From an uncultured Clostridia bacterium (GTDB lineage: Bacteria; Bacillota; Clostridia; Oscillospirales; Acutalibacteraceae): a stretch of 32,055 bases of DNA. The stretch is taken from contig CALYBJ010000030.1 of NCBI GenBank assembly GCA_944412445.1, positions 1-32,055 on the forward strand. Reading direction: 5' to 3'. Positions within the stretch are counted from its first letter, which is position 1; each line of letters starts with the position of its first letter. Position numbers and translations under genes: made by a program. This document shows, piece after piece, positions 16,927 to 27,733 of the stretch. The notes under the pieces were generated by a model. That model was given only the letters and a program-made list of their open reading frames with translations, was not told the DNA's origin and made no database searches.

Positions 16927-18066
16927 TTATTGAATTACAATATTTGTTTCACCGTAAATCTGCTTCTGAACATACTGGGCTGAATAGGGATAATCAACTA
17001 TCCACATCCATGTGCTGCCGTTATATGCTTCTCTTGCGCTTTCCGGAGGTGATTCCATTGAATATACCTGATAATTGTACCACTGTCCTAACAGAGCGTT
17101 TGTACCCAGCGAAATTATTTTCGTTGCGGGACAGTCGGTATATACATACTCACCCAGCGTCTGAGCCACATTGTTAAGATCGCTTAAACCTAAGGTTCTT
17201 GTTTTCTTTATAATGGCGTTTATAACCTTTCTCTGGTTTTCCGTTCTATGAACATCTCCCGTTGCGTATATTTTTCTCATTCGGCAGTAAAGAAGCGCCT
17301 GCTGACCGTTAAGATGAACATTGCCGCCGTTGGGAACCCCTGTAATATTGGCGTATTCCTCCATTGCCTGAGCCTCATAGGCAGTTACATCAACATTTAC
17401 TCCGCCTATGGCGTCAACCACCTTTTCAAAGGCTTCAAAGTCAACGGCTACAAAGTAATCTATTTTTATTTTATAGTTCTGTTCAATGGCGTTTACAAGA
17501 CAGCCTGCGCCTCCGTAAGCATAAGCGGCGTTAAGCTTTGAATAATATCCGTTGCCGGAGGTTGTTTCAAAATATGTGTAGCTGTCTCTTAAAAATGAAC
17601 AAAGAGTTATAGACTGGGTTTTTCTGTTGATTGAAGCCAGCATCATAACGTCGCTGTTGCCCTGCATGGGAGTTCCGCTCGAAGCGTCTATTCCTACTAT
17701 AAGCACATTTAAAACGCTTGACGACGACATTAAATCTCCGCCGTTTGTGTACCAGTTATAAAGTGTGGAGGACATATCGGAATTATCTCTTATAGCTGTT
17801 ATCATGCTGTGATATTCGTCGGCTTCATCGTCGGAAAGCTCGTCGAAAAGCACCGCGTCGTCGGAATTTTCTTCAACAAGAGTGTTGTTGTTTCTGTCAA
17901 AATAGTTAATGCCCAGAGACTGCATATATATAAACACCGCGGCAATTCCCAGAACTATTATTAAAAGGATAAACAGCAGTATTGCACCTATTAATTTTTT
18001 TACGGGACTTTTTCTTTTTTTCTCCGGGATTTCAACAACCTCGCTTACATCTCGTCTTCTTGCCAT
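16927..18066 (-). CDS. LytR-CpsA-Psr (LCP) family cell-wall glycopolymer transferase
   Basis: This is a 379-residue membrane-bound enzyme that attaches glycopolymers such as teichoic acid or capsule from lipid carriers to peptidoglycan. A short basic cytoplasmic tail is followed by one membrane helix (about 23-48) and an acidic spacer. The LCP domain starts near residue 117 with VLNVLIVGID. It continues with GNSDVMMLASIN, the Arg-Asp motif SFLRDSYT, KLNAAYAYGG and the Arg-rich LLYCRMRK...GDVHRTENQR segment that binds the pyrophosphate. The gene is 25 bases after gyrA on the same strand, with no terminator in between, so it is probably co-transcribed with gyrase. Confidence 0.92.
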   Translation of the reverse strand: MARRRDVSEVVEIPEKKRKSPVKKLIGAILLFILLIIVLGIAAVFIYMQSLGINYFDRNNNTLVEENSDDAVLFDELSDDEADEYHSMITAIRDNSDMSSTLYNWYTNGGDLMSSSSVLNVLIVGIDASSGTPMQGNSDVMMLASINRKTQSITLCSFLRDSYTYFETTSGNGYYSKLNAAYAYGGAGCLVNAIEQNYKIKIDYFVAVDFEAFEKVVDAIGGVNVDVTAYEAQAMEEYANITGVPNGGNVHLNGQQALLYCRMRKIYATGDVHRTENQRKVINAIIKKTRTLGLSDLNNVAQTLGEYVYTDCPATKIISLGTNALLGQWYNYQVYSMESPPESAREAYNGSTWMWIVDYPYSAQYVQKQIYGETNIVIQ

Positions 18067-18091
18067 ATCTTAAACCTCGTAATTTTATTTT

Positions 18092-20692
18092 TTACTCTTG
18101 GGTAATATCGTTTCCGTCAGTTTCCGTATTTTCTTCCGTTTCAGCGGTTTCTGAGTTTTCTCCGCTTTCTTGGGAAATTTCCTCCTCGGAATCCTCGCTT
18201 CTTTCGATATTCGTAAGAGTAACCACTCTTTCGCCTTCCTTAACCTTCATAACCCTTACGCCCTTTGAAGGTCTTGCAAATACGCTGATGCTGTCGGCAG
18301 GTATTCTTATGATTATTCCGTCCGATGAAATAATTATAAGGTCCTCTTCGTCCGTTACGACTCTTAATGCCGCCACTGCGCCGAACTGCTGAGTGCGGTA
18401 GTTAATAAGACCCAGACCGCCTCTTGACTGGACTCTGTAATCGCTGCCCATGCTTCGTCTGCCGTAGCCCGTTTCACTGACGGTCAGAATACAGCTGTCA
18501 TCGGTTATAACGTCCATGCCGATAACCTCGTCACCCTCTTTAAGGGTTATGGCTCTTACGCCTCTTGCCGTTCTGCCTATGGGTCTTGCGTCGTTTTCGT
18601 TGAACCTTATGCTCATGCCGTTTTTGGTGGCCACAAGTATATCGTCATTGCCTGTGGTAAGCTTAACCCATGCCAGCTCGTCGTCATCGTCAAGAGTTAT
18701 GGCAATTACTCCCGTCCTCTTTATGTTCTTGTACTCGTCAACGGAGCTTCTCTTTATTATACCCTTTCTCGTAAACATACACAGGTATTTGCCGTCGTTG
18801 TTTTCCTTGGGTATTCTTATCATCGCCGAGATTTTCTCATCGCTTTCAATAGGCAGGAGATTAATAATGTTCATACCCTTGCTTGTTCTGCTTCCCTCGG
18901 GAATCTCATAGCCCTTAAGCTTATACGCTCTTCCCTTTGTTGTATAGAACATAATAAAGTCGTGGGTAGAACAGGAGAACATTGTTTCCGCAACGTCTTC
19001 CTCTCTTCTGGTCATGCCTATAACGCCTTTGCCGCCTCTTCTCTGAAGCTTATAGGTGTCAACGGGCTGACGCTTTATATATCCCAGCGTCGTAAGAGTG
19101 AAAATGCAGTTTTCCTCGGGAATAAGGTCCTCAATGTCAACCTCTCCGCTGACATTCTGAATTTCCGTTCTTCTTTCATCGCCGTATTTGTTTTTGATTT
19201 CCGTAAGCTCGCCCTTTATGATTTCAAGAACCTTTTCATGTGAGCCTAAGATTTCATTATATTCGGCGATTTTTGCTTTAAGCTCAGCCATTTCGTCCAA
19301 AAGCTTCTGTCTTTCAAGACCGGTAAGCTGTCCCAGTCTCATCTGAACAATGTGAGTCGCCTGGATTTCGTCAAAGCCGAAGTTCTCCATTAATGCGGTT
19401 TTGCCTTCCTGAACACTCTTTGAAGCCTTCAGAACGGCTATTACCTCGTCGATTATATCAAGAGCCTTTATAAGAGCCTCTACGATATGCGCTCTTTCCT
19501 CGGCTTTTCTCAGTCTGTACTGAGTTCTTCTTGTTATAACCTCGCACTGATGGTCGATATAATAATTTAAAATTTCCTTTAATGTAAGTATTTTAGGCTC
19601 GCCCTTGACAAGCGCCAGAAGTATTACGCCGTAGCTTATCTGAAGCTGTGTAAAGGAATAAAGCTGATTTAAGATTACCTGAGGGTTGGCGTCTCTCTTC
19701 AGGTCGATTACAACGTTCATGCCCTCTCTGTTTGAATAGTCGTTGATATCGGAAATGCCCTCTATCTTCTTATCCTTTACAAGGTCGGCTATTGATTCGA
19801 TAAGCCTTGCCTTATTAACCTGATAGGGCAGCTCCGTTACCACAATCTGATATTTGTCATGCTTACCCTCAACTATTTCCGCTCTGGCTCTTACAGCTAT
19901 TTTGCCTCTGCCTGTTGCGTAAGCGGCTCTTATTCCCGACTTGCCCATTATAATGCCTGCCGTAGGGAAATCAGGCCCCTTTATATGCTCCATAAGCTCC
20001 GCTACGGAAGCGTCGGGATTATCCATAACGCAAAAAATAGCGTCGATTGTTTCGCAGAGATTGTGAGGAGGTATGTTTGTAGCCATACCTACGGCGATAC
20101 CCGTGGAGCCGTTTACTAAAAGATTGGGGAATTTTGAGGGAAGAACAACAGGCTCTTTAAGTCTGTCGTCATAGTTGGGCATAAAGTCCACTGTTTCCTC
20201 GTCGATATTAGTAAGCATTTCAAGGGAAAGCTTGCTCATTCTTGATTCCGTATACCTGTAAGCCGCCGGAGGATCTCCGTCAACGGAGCCGAAGTTTCCG
20301 TGTCCGTCAACAAGCATATATCTCATTGAGAAATCCTGGGCAAGCCTTACCATGGCGTCGTATACGGAAGCGTCACCGTGAGGATGATAGCGTCCCAGAA
20401 CAGCGCCTACCGTGTCGGCGCACTTACGGTACGCCGTGTTTGGCATAAGCCTGTTTTCAAACATTGTATAAAGTATTCTTCTGTGAACAGGCTTTAAGCC
20501 GTCTCTTACATCCGGCAGCGCTCTTGATGTTATAACCGACATTGAATAGTCAAGGAAAGATTTTCTCATTTCCTTGTTTATGTCAACATTTATAAGCTTT
20601 CCTCCTGATTCCGAGGTAAGCTTTCCCTCAAGAGCCGCTTCTTCCTGTTCTCTGTCAATAGTATTATCGTCCATTATATTGTTTTCATCCAT
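18092..20692 (-). CDS. gyrA: DNA gyrase subunit A
   Basis: GyrA, 866 residues, is the DNA-cleaving subunit of the A2B2 gyrase that introduces negative supercoils. The winged-helix/tower core contains [17 protein letters not shown] (59-74) and the catalytic Arg146-Tyr147 in AAYRYTE. The C-terminal DNA-wrapping beta-pinwheel has the GyrA box QRRGGKG near residue 560, which separates gyrase from topoisomerase IV. There is an acidic N-terminal extension of about 32 residues and a Ser/Glu-rich acidic tail of about 35. In the quinolone-determining region the sequence is [10 protein letters not shown], so the position of E. coli Ser83 is Ala108, while Asp87 is kept (Asp112). AAAGGAG lies 11 bases before ATG 20692. 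Confidence 0.98.
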   Translation of the reverse strand: MDENNIMDDNTIDREQEEAALEGKLTSESGGKLINVDINKEMRKSFLDYSMSVITSRALPDVRDGLKPVHRRILYTMFENRLMPNTAYRKCADTVGAVLGRYHPHGDASVYDAMVRLAQDFSMRYMLVDGHGNFGSVDGDPPAAYRYTESRMSKLSLEMLTNIDEETVDFMPNYDDRLKEPVVLPSKFPNLLVNGSTGIAVGMATNIPPHNLCETIDAIFCVMDNPDASVAELMEHIKGPDFPTAGIIMGKSGIRAAYATGRGKIAVRARAEIVEGKHDKYQIVVTELPYQVNKARLIESIADLVKDKKIEGISDINDYSNREGMNVVIDLKRDANPQVILNQLYSFTQLQISYGVILLALVKGEPKILTLKEILNYYIDHQCEVITRRTQYRLRKAEERAHIVEALIKALDIIDEVIAVLKASKSVQEGKTALMENFGFDEIQATHIVQMRLGQLTGLERQKLLDEMAELKAKIAEYNEILGSHEKVLEIIKGELTEIKNKYGDERRTEIQNVSGEVDIEDLIPEENCIFTLTTLGYIKRQPVDTYKLQRRGGKGVIGMTRREEDVAETMFSCSTHDFIMFYTTKGRAYKLKGYEIPEGSRTSKGMNIINLLPIESDEKISAMIRIPKENNDGKYLCMFTRKGIIKRSSVDEYKNIKRTGVIAITLDDDDELAWVKLTTGNDDILVATKNGMSIRFNENDARPIGRTARGVRAITLKEGDEVIGMDVITDDSCILTVSETGYGRRSMGSDYRVQSRGGLGLINYRTQQFGAVAALRVVTDEEDLIIISSDGIIIRIPADSISVFARPSKGVRVMKVKEGERVVTLTNIERSEDSEEEISQESGENSETAETEENTETDGNDITQE

Positions 20693-20747
20693 AAATTTTA
20701 AAGCTCCTTTACGGATTTTCCTGTGTTTTAACTGCTAAAATCAAATA

Positions 20748-22796
<2,049 letters not shown>

Positions 22797-22816
22797 TTAA
22801 TATATAAATATAACAA

Positions 22817-23083
22817 TCAGTCAAACTGCTTTTCCTTTGCTCTTTTCAAAAGAGTTGAAGGAGATATCTGAGAAATATAAACCTTTTTGCCTTTGTCTTT
22901 TTTATCAAGGCACACTACAAAGGACTTGGGAAGCTCAAAGGACACGTTTACAACCTCCCCTTTTTTTTCAGCCGCCGAAAGATAATCTCTCGTAGACTTC
23001 ATGACGGTTGTATTGTCCATATCGAAAATTCCCAGCAGATTTTCGGCTCTTATAACCGTTGACTGTCCCAGATGAATATACAT
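22817..23083 (-). CDS. remB: RemB-like (DUF370) extracellular matrix regulatory protein
   Basis: This is a small protein of 88 residues. MYIHLGQSTVIRAENLLGIFD at the start and VYISQISPSTLLKRA at the end match the DUF370 family, called YaaB/RemB in Bacillus subtilis and found there too between recF and gyrB. The related RemA is a DNA-binding regulator of biofilm genes; the function of RemB is less clear. AAAGGT precedes the ATG. The gene is 24 bases after recF and is probably translated from the same message. Confidence 0.9.
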   Translation of the reverse strand: MYIHLGQSTVIRAENLLGIFDMDNTTVMKSTRDYLSAAEKKGEVVNVSFELPKSFVVCLDKKDKGKKVYISQISPSTLLKRAKEKQFD

Positions 23084-23107
23084 TAATACCTTTTCTTTCC
23101 TTTTAAA

Positions 23108-24214
23108 TCAGTTTACGATTCTTCCGTCTTTAATATTAAAGGTCTTACCTTCAAAGAGCCTTAAAACCGTTGAAGGTTCGCAGCACGTAATAAATACCTG
23201 CCAGTCCTTTATATGGTTTAAAATATAGTTTTGCCTGTTTACATCAAGCTCGCTCATAACATCGTCAAGAAGTATTACAGGCTTTTCATCAGTGAAATTT
23301 TTAATAATTTCGGCTTCTCCCAGCTTTAACGCCAAAGCAGCCGAGCGCTGCTGTCCCTGAGAGCCGTAGGACTTTGCGGAAATGCCGTTTATATTTATTC
23401 CTATATCGTCCCGGTGAGCGCCTATATTTGTATTCCCCGTTAAAATATCGCTTGTCCTGAAATTCCTAATAAGACTTAAAAGCTCCTCTTCCTCTATTTC
23501 CTCACTGAGAACCTTATATTTATTAGGTGATATTCTTAAATTGTAAAAAATTTCAAGGCTTTCTCTTTCTCCCGAAAGACCCGAATAAATGCCGTAAATG
23601 CTTTCCTTTAAGAAATTCAGGTATTTAAGCCTTTGATTTATTATAAAAGCCGCTTTTTTCGCAAGCTTTATATCCCATATTTCAAGAAATTCCTCGTCTT
23701 CTCTTTTGTTTTTAAGATTTTTAAGAAAAGAATTTCTCTGCATTATTATTTTATTGTAATCTATTAAAACCTTGGCGTATTTAGGCTTTATCTGGCAAAG
23801 CGCCGTATCAGCAAACCTTCTTCTTTCTCCTGGATTGCCTTTCACCACCGAAAGATACGAAGGCGAAAAAACAACGCAGTTGAATTTTCCCACAAGCTTT
23901 GAAAGAGCCGTTACGGGAACGGAATTCAGAAGAATTTTTTTCTGACCGGCAGAGGTTATTATTCTGGCCTTCTGTTCTCTTCCCGAACCGTAAAAGTCAA
24001 GGTCAAGATTGAAAAAATCCTCTCCGAATTTAATTAAATCCCTGTCCTTTGAGCCTCTGAAGCTTTTGAAGCCGCTGAAAAGCCATATTGCCTCAAGAAG
24101 ATTTGTTTTTCCCTGGGCGTTTTCCCCGTAGATTATGTTAATTCCCCTGCACGGCTCAAGAACCGCTTCCTTTATATTTCTGAAATTTTTAATTATAAGA
24201 CGGTCAGCGTTCAT
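23108..24214 (-). CDS. recF: DNA replication and repair protein RecF
   Basis: RecF, 368 residues, is an SMC-like ATPase that helps load RecA at gaps through RecOR. The N-terminal MNADRLIIKNFRNIKE leads to Walker A IYGENAQGKT (28-37). The ABC-type signature is YGSQGQQRS, and Walker B is PVILLDDVMSELD near residue 320. The length is normal. The start overlaps the stop of the upstream S4-domain gene by four bases (ATGA type), so the genes are translationally coupled. Confidence 0.97.
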   Translation of the reverse strand: MNADRLIIKNFRNIKEAVLEPCRGINIIYGENAQGKTNLLEAIWLFSGFKSFRGSKDRDLIKFGEDFFNLDLDFYGSGREQKARIITSAGQKKILLNSVPVTALSKLVGKFNCVVFSPSYLSVVKGNPGERRRFADTALCQIKPKYAKVLIDYNKIIMQRNSFLKNLKNKREDEEFLEIWDIKLAKKAAFIINQRLKYLNFLKESIYGIYSGLSGERESLEIFYNLRISPNKYKVLSEEIEEEELLSLIRNFRTSDILTGNTNIGAHRDDIGININGISAKSYGSQGQQRSAALALKLGEAEIIKNFTDEKPVILLDDVMSELDVNRQNYILNHIKDWQVFITCCEPSTVLRLFEGKTFNIKDGRIVN

Positions 24215-24462
24215 TTTTCAGCGACCGTATATACCGTATTTTCAAAACGCACACTGTCCCCGGGGAAAAGCTTTTTTCCTCTCAAGAAGCATACCTCTCC
24301 GTTTACCTCAATAAGCCCCTCCTGAACAAGAATTTTTCCGTGTCCGCCAGTCTGGGCTATATTGCACAGCTTTAAAAAAGAATCAAGCTTTATAAAAGGA
24401 GTGTCGATATAAACTGTTTCCTCTGTTTTTTTTACGGCTTTAACCTTAATAATTTTTTTCAT
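24211..24462 (-). CDS. rlbA: S4-domain RNA-binding protein (YaaA/RlbA)
   Basis: This is an 83-residue protein of the S4-like family encoded between dnaN and recF in many Bacillota (YaaA/RlbA in Bacillus). The S4 core is visible in FIKLDSFLKLCNIAQTGGHGK, VQEGLIEVNGEV and the basic LRGKKLFPGDSV. The domain binds structured RNA, and a ribosome-assembly role has been proposed for the family. It lies 44 bases after dnaN and overlaps recF by four bases. Confidence 0.92.
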   Translation of the reverse strand: MKKIIKVKAVKKTEETVYIDTPFIKLDSFLKLCNIAQTGGHGKILVQEGLIEVNGEVCFLRGKKLFPGDSVRFENTVYTVAEK

Positions 24463-24506
24463 TCTTTCACCTTACAGGTTAAGTATATTATTTATTTTCG
24501 TGAATA

Positions 24507-25607
24507 TTAATTAAGTCTTACGGGCAGTATCAGATATAAAAAGCCTTCGCCGGTTGTGGGAACTATACAGACAGGTGAAAGAGGATTTACCATGTTTATT
24601 ATAACCTCTTCCTCTTCGCAGGCTCTTAAAGCGTCGAGTATATATCTTGACTGTATTCCGATTTCGATATCGTTTCCGTCGGTTGATACCTCCAGCTTGT
24701 CGTTGGCTGTTCCCAAAGCTGTTGCCGTTGAAATTTTAAGCTCGTTTCCGTTAAACTCCATTTTTAAGGGAGCTTTAAATCTGTCGGTAATTATAAGGGA
24801 TACTCTCTCTATGCTTTCAATAAGGCTTTTTGTATCGGCTCTTATAACAGTATTTCTTGTCTGAGGGATTATGGATTCGTATTTCATGAACTCTCCCTCT
24901 AAAAGCCTTGAAATGATTTTGTAGCCGTTTATCTCAAAAAGAATATGCCTTCTGCCCAGTCCTACCTTAATGAACTTATCCTCATCGGGTATAAGCTTCA
25001 TAATTTCTCCCATGGTTTTTGAAGGAACTACAAAGTCTATCTCCTCGCCGTTGTAATTTATAAATTCCTTTCTTATGGCGATTCTGTGGGAATCTATTGC
25101 CACAAGCCTTAATTCTCCGGGTCGTATTTCAAATTTAATGCCCTTGTGAATAACTCTTACATCATTTACCGCAACGGAAAATATGGTCTTCTTTATCATG
25201 TCCTTTAATATTTTCTGGGATATGTCTATATTCTTTCCGTTGATTATAACAGGCAGCTCAGGATAATCCTTAGGATTTATGCCCGTCATATAATATTCTA
25301 TATCGCCGCAGTAAATTTTACACTGAAGCTTTTCATCTGTTTCAAAAATTATTTTATCATAGGGTATATGTCTTATAATGTCACAGAAAGTTTTAGCGTT
25401 TATAATAACCGAACCTTCCTCTATAACATCGGCTTCTATAAAAGTTTCAATACCGATTTCAAGATCATAGCCCGTAAGCCTTACGCCGTTTTCCGCCGTG
25501 GTAAATAAAATACCCTCAAGAATCGGCATTGATGTTTTTGTCATAACCGCTTTCTGAACGTTCATTGCTGCTTCAGCAAGAATGGAAGTATTGCATATAA
25601 TTTTCAT
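24507..25607 (-). CDS. dnaN: DNA polymerase III beta sliding clamp
   Basis: DnaN, 366 residues, forms the ring-shaped dimer that tethers DNA polymerase III to the template. Three repeated clamp folds are expected. Recognisable parts are the start MKIICNTSILAEAAMNVQKAV...MPILEGILF, the middle DSHRIAIRKE and the C-terminus PVCIVPTT...YLILPVRL, which helps form the partner-binding pocket. The start fits the family exactly, but no Shine-Dalgarno sequence lies before ATG 25607. The only good one (AAGGGAG near 25669) is about 55 bases upstream, next to a four-codon mini-frame. Confidence 0.97.
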   Translation of the reverse strand: MKIICNTSILAEAAMNVQKAVMTKTSMPILEGILFTTAENGVRLTGYDLEIGIETFIEADVIEEGSVIINAKTFCDIIRHIPYDKIIFETDEKLQCKIYCGDIEYYMTGINPKDYPELPVIINGKNIDISQKILKDMIKKTIFSVAVNDVRVIHKGIKFEIRPGELRLVAIDSHRIAIRKEFINYNGEEIDFVVPSKTMGEIMKLIPDEDKFIKVGLGRRHILFEINGYKIISRLLEGEFMKYESIIPQTRNTVIRADTKSLIESIERVSLIITDRFKAPLKMEFNGNELKISTATALGTANDKLEVSTDGNDIEIGIQSRYILDALRACEEEEVIINMVNPLSPVCIVPTTGEGFLYLILPVRLN

Positions 25608-25792
25608 ATTGATTGCATAGCCCGGATCTTATTTCTGTTGAATTATTAAATCCAGAGCATATCTCCCTTCTTAAAACTTTTGTGATTTTATGTTTAAAAA
25701 TTTTGAACAGGTCAAAAATTATTTTTAAAGGCTGTAAAGCGTTTTTTTAAATTTCTTTCACTGCATTACATAACATACTTTACTTAATATAT

Positions 25793-25829
25793 TAGTAATA
25801 GAAGTAGAGGCGGTTCAAACTGTTCAAAA
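25793..25829 (+). other. Predicted basal unwinding module: DnaA-trio, G+C step and two abutting boxes
   Basis: TAG-TAA-TAG-AAG-TAG (25793-25807) is a DnaA-trio-like run. AGGCGG (25808-25813) is the G+C-rich step. GGTTCAAAC (25812-25820) and TGTTCAAAA (25821-25829) are two adjoining candidate DnaA boxes. The A+T-rich segment 25745-25792 on the dnaN side would be the melting zone. The order is that of the B. subtilis basal origin unwinding system. Confidence 0.65.
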
Positions 25830-25962
25830 GTCCGAAGACTGCCTTTATATAAGGTTTTCCGGCGTGTTTTTTATGTTTAAAAGACTTTTCAAAAAATGAT
25901 TAAAAAATTATTCCGAAAAAGAAATAAAAATCAATGTTTAAAATGTTCAAAACATGATGTAT

Positions 25963-26020
25963 AAAACTCATAACTTGTTCAAAACTTATTGTTCTAAAAC
26001 AGAATTAAAAGTCTGAATAA
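25963..26020 (+). repeat. Origin direct repeat, copy 1
   Basis: This 58-base unit contains TAACTTGTTCAAAACTTATT and TGTTCTAAAACAGA. It is repeated 72 bases downstream with about five differences. It carries one full candidate DnaA box and one TGTTCTAAAA variant. Confidence 0.85.
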
Positions 26021-26034
26021 ATTACATTACGGAA

Positions 26035-26092
26035 AAAACTAATAACTTGTTCAAAGCTTATTGTTCTAAAACAGAACTAAAAGCCTGTATAA
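26035..26092 (+). repeat. Origin direct repeat, copy 2
   Basis: This is the second copy of the 58-base origin repeat, with TGTTCAAAG and TGTTCTAAAA in the same places. The 72-base period is close to seven helical turns, so box-bound proteins would face nearly the same side. Confidence 0.85.
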
Positions 26093-26112
26093 TCACATAT
26101 AAAAAATATAAT

Positions 26113-27441
26113 TTATCTGTCCTTAAACTGCTTTATAATATTGTATACAGTATTTTTTAAATCAACATCATACTGAATCTTTTCTTCTATTATATCCACG
26201 GAATGTTTTACGGTGGAATGTTTTTTGCCGCCGAATTTATTTCCTATATTTTCAAGGGAAAGCCCCGTTACCTCTCTTATAACATACATTGCAACATTTC
26301 TCGCAAGAGCTATGTTGGCGTTTCTCTTGTCGGACACAATATCTCCCTTTGTTAGGTCGTATTTGTCAGCGACGCTTTCTATTATTTCGTCAACTGTTGC
26401 GGATACAGGTCTGTTGTCGGTTTCGATGTCGTGGATTATTTTCTGGATGCTTCCCATTGTAGGAGATATTCCGTAAAGATTTTCCATGGCTGCGATTTTG
26501 TTTATGGTACCCTCAATCTGTCTTATGTTGTCCTTGATTTTTTCCGCTATGTAGTTTATTATCTGTTTTGAAAGATCAAGGTCATGGTCTTCCGCCTTTT
26601 TCATTATAATAGCTATTCTTGTTTCAATGTCAGGTGGCTGAATATCGGCTATAAGTCCGCTTTCAAACCTTGTCTTTATACGCTCGTCAAGGCCTTCTAT
26701 TTCCTTGGGAGGACGGTCCGATGTAATTACAACCTGCTTTTTGGCGTTTATAAGGTCGTTGAAGGTATGGAAAAACTCCTCCTGAGTCTGATGCTTGTTT
26801 TTTATAAACTGAATGTCGTCTATAAAAAGAGCGTCTGCTTTCCTGTATTTTTCACGGAAGGTTATGTTGTCCTTTTTTGTAATGCAGGATATAAACTCGT
26901 TCATGAAATTTTCGCTTGTTGTGTAAATTATGTTTATATCAGGACTGCGTTTTTTCATTTCATTCTGTATGGCTATCATAAGATGTGTTTTGCCCAGTCC
27001 CGAATGTCCGTATATGAAAAGAGGATTGTATACGGAGCCTGTTTCAGCAGTCGCAACTCTCCATGACGCCGCATGGGCAAGCTTGTTTGAAGCTCCTACT
27101 ATGAAATTGTCAAAATTATAGTTTGAAAGTCTGTTTGTGTCTTCGTATCTTTCCTCGGAGGAATTTTCCTCTTCAGCTTTAGCTTCCTCCTGCTTTTGCG
27201 AAACCCTGAATTCCAAATCAATGTCAATTCCGATTACATTTTCAAAGGCCTCTTTAAAGGTGCCGTAAAATTTATCTTTCAATATAGTGTTCCTGAATTC
27301 CGTTGCAGAGCTTATTACTACCTTTCCGTCAATAAATTCCGCTTTGTCTATGGTTTCTATCCACATTTTATATGTTGTTTCGGACATTATGTTTTTACAG
27401 TATTCAAGAACCTGTTCCCATACTTCCGCAAAGGATTCCAT
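26113..27441 (-). CDS. dnaA: Chromosomal replication initiator DnaA
   Basis: DnaA, 442 residues, binds oriC boxes and opens the origin in its ATP form. Domain I is at 1-80, a short acidic linker at about 80-105, and the AAA+ domain follows, with Walker A GHSGLGKTH (145-153), Walker B ALFIDDIQF (204-212), sensor 1 near ITSDRPP and the box VII/sensor 2 region DNIRQIEGTINKI. Domain IV spans about 345-442. Its recognition motif is GGKKHSTVKHS (404-414) where the family normally has GGRDHTTVLHA. The positions of E. coli Pro423, Asp433 and Thr435 are Glu397, Lys407 and Ser409, while Arg399 and His434 are kept (Arg373, His408). This predicts altered box specificity. GAGAGGA precedes ATG 27441. Confidence 0.98.
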   Translation of the reverse strand: MESFAEVWEQVLEYCKNIMSETTYKMWIETIDKAEFIDGKVVISSATEFRNTILKDKFYGTFKEAFENVIGIDIDLEFRVSQKQEEAKAEEENSSEERYEDTNRLSNYNFDNFIVGASNKLAHAASWRVATAETGSVYNPLFIYGHSGLGKTHLMIAIQNEMKKRSPDINIIYTTSENFMNEFISCITKKDNITFREKYRKADALFIDDIQFIKNKHQTQEEFFHTFNDLINAKKQVVITSDRPPKEIEGLDERIKTRFESGLIADIQPPDIETRIAIIMKKAEDHDLDLSKQIINYIAEKIKDNIRQIEGTINKIAAMENLYGISPTMGSIQKIIHDIETDNRPVSATVDEIIESVADKYDLTKGDIVSDKRNANIALARNVAMYVIREVTGLSLENIGNKFGGKKHSTVKHSVDIIEEKIQYDVDLKNTVYNIIKQFKDR

Positions 27442-27564
27442 TTTTGCTTTTTCCTCTCTGACAGTCTGTATTTTGTTGTTTACTGTCCGGTAATGTTTTA
27501 TATATATTTTTCACTGAAAATCGATTGTCTGAGCTTTTAAATACCTTTTTTATCATTCTGAATT

Positions 27565-27593
27565 ATTATAGCATGATTTTATCTTTAAATCAA
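27565..27593 (-). promoter_or_regulatory. Promoter of dnaA
   Basis: On the minus strand, TTGATT (27593-27588), a 17-base spacer and a perfect TATAAT (27570-27565) lie about 125 bases before dnaA. The 292-base gap to rsmG holds no TGTTCAAAA 9-mers, so feedback by DnaA at this promoter is not evident. Confidence 0.75.
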
Positions 27594-27655
27594 GCATTTA
27601 CCGGTGTTTTGTTTATATTTTTATTATTTTATTTTACAATAATTTGTTTTTTTAC

Positions 27656-27684
27656 TTGACAAAATTATTATTTTCAATTAAATT
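27656..27684 (+). promoter_or_regulatory. Promoter of rsmG
   Basis: TTGACA (27656-27661), 17 bases and TAAATT (27679-27684) lie 49 bases before the rsmG start, divergent from the dnaA promoter. Confidence 0.55.
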
Positions 27685-27733
27685 TAATCTGTATGATTTA
27701 TTTAGATTTTTTAGTAGTTTAGGACAGGATTTT

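Larger units (their letters stand above)
25608..26112. other. oriC: Predicted replication origin (oriC) between dnaA and dnaN
   Basis: This 505-base gene-free region lies between dnaA and dnaN, the usual site of the main origin part in Bacillota. It holds at least seven TGTT(C/T)AAAA 9-mers: exact TGTTCAAAA at 25821, 25944 and 25976 on plus and 25701 on minus; TGTTTAAAA at 25691, 25875 and 25935. Close variants are at 25812, 25990, 26048 and 26062. Going toward dnaN there follow a short G+C-rich step, a trinucleotide run and an A+T-rich stretch. No canonical TTATCCACA box is present. Genes on both sides point away from this region, in line with replication direction. Confidence 0.85.

Noticed and set aside
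26190..26210. TATATCCACGG resembling a DnaA box inside dnaA
   Set aside because: It matches TTATCCACA only in part, is isolated and lies in conserved coding sequence.
27644..27733. 30-residue N-terminal extension of RsmG
   Set aside because: It overlaps the predicted rsmG promoter and the residues do not fit the family. ATG 27734 has a better ribosome-binding site.
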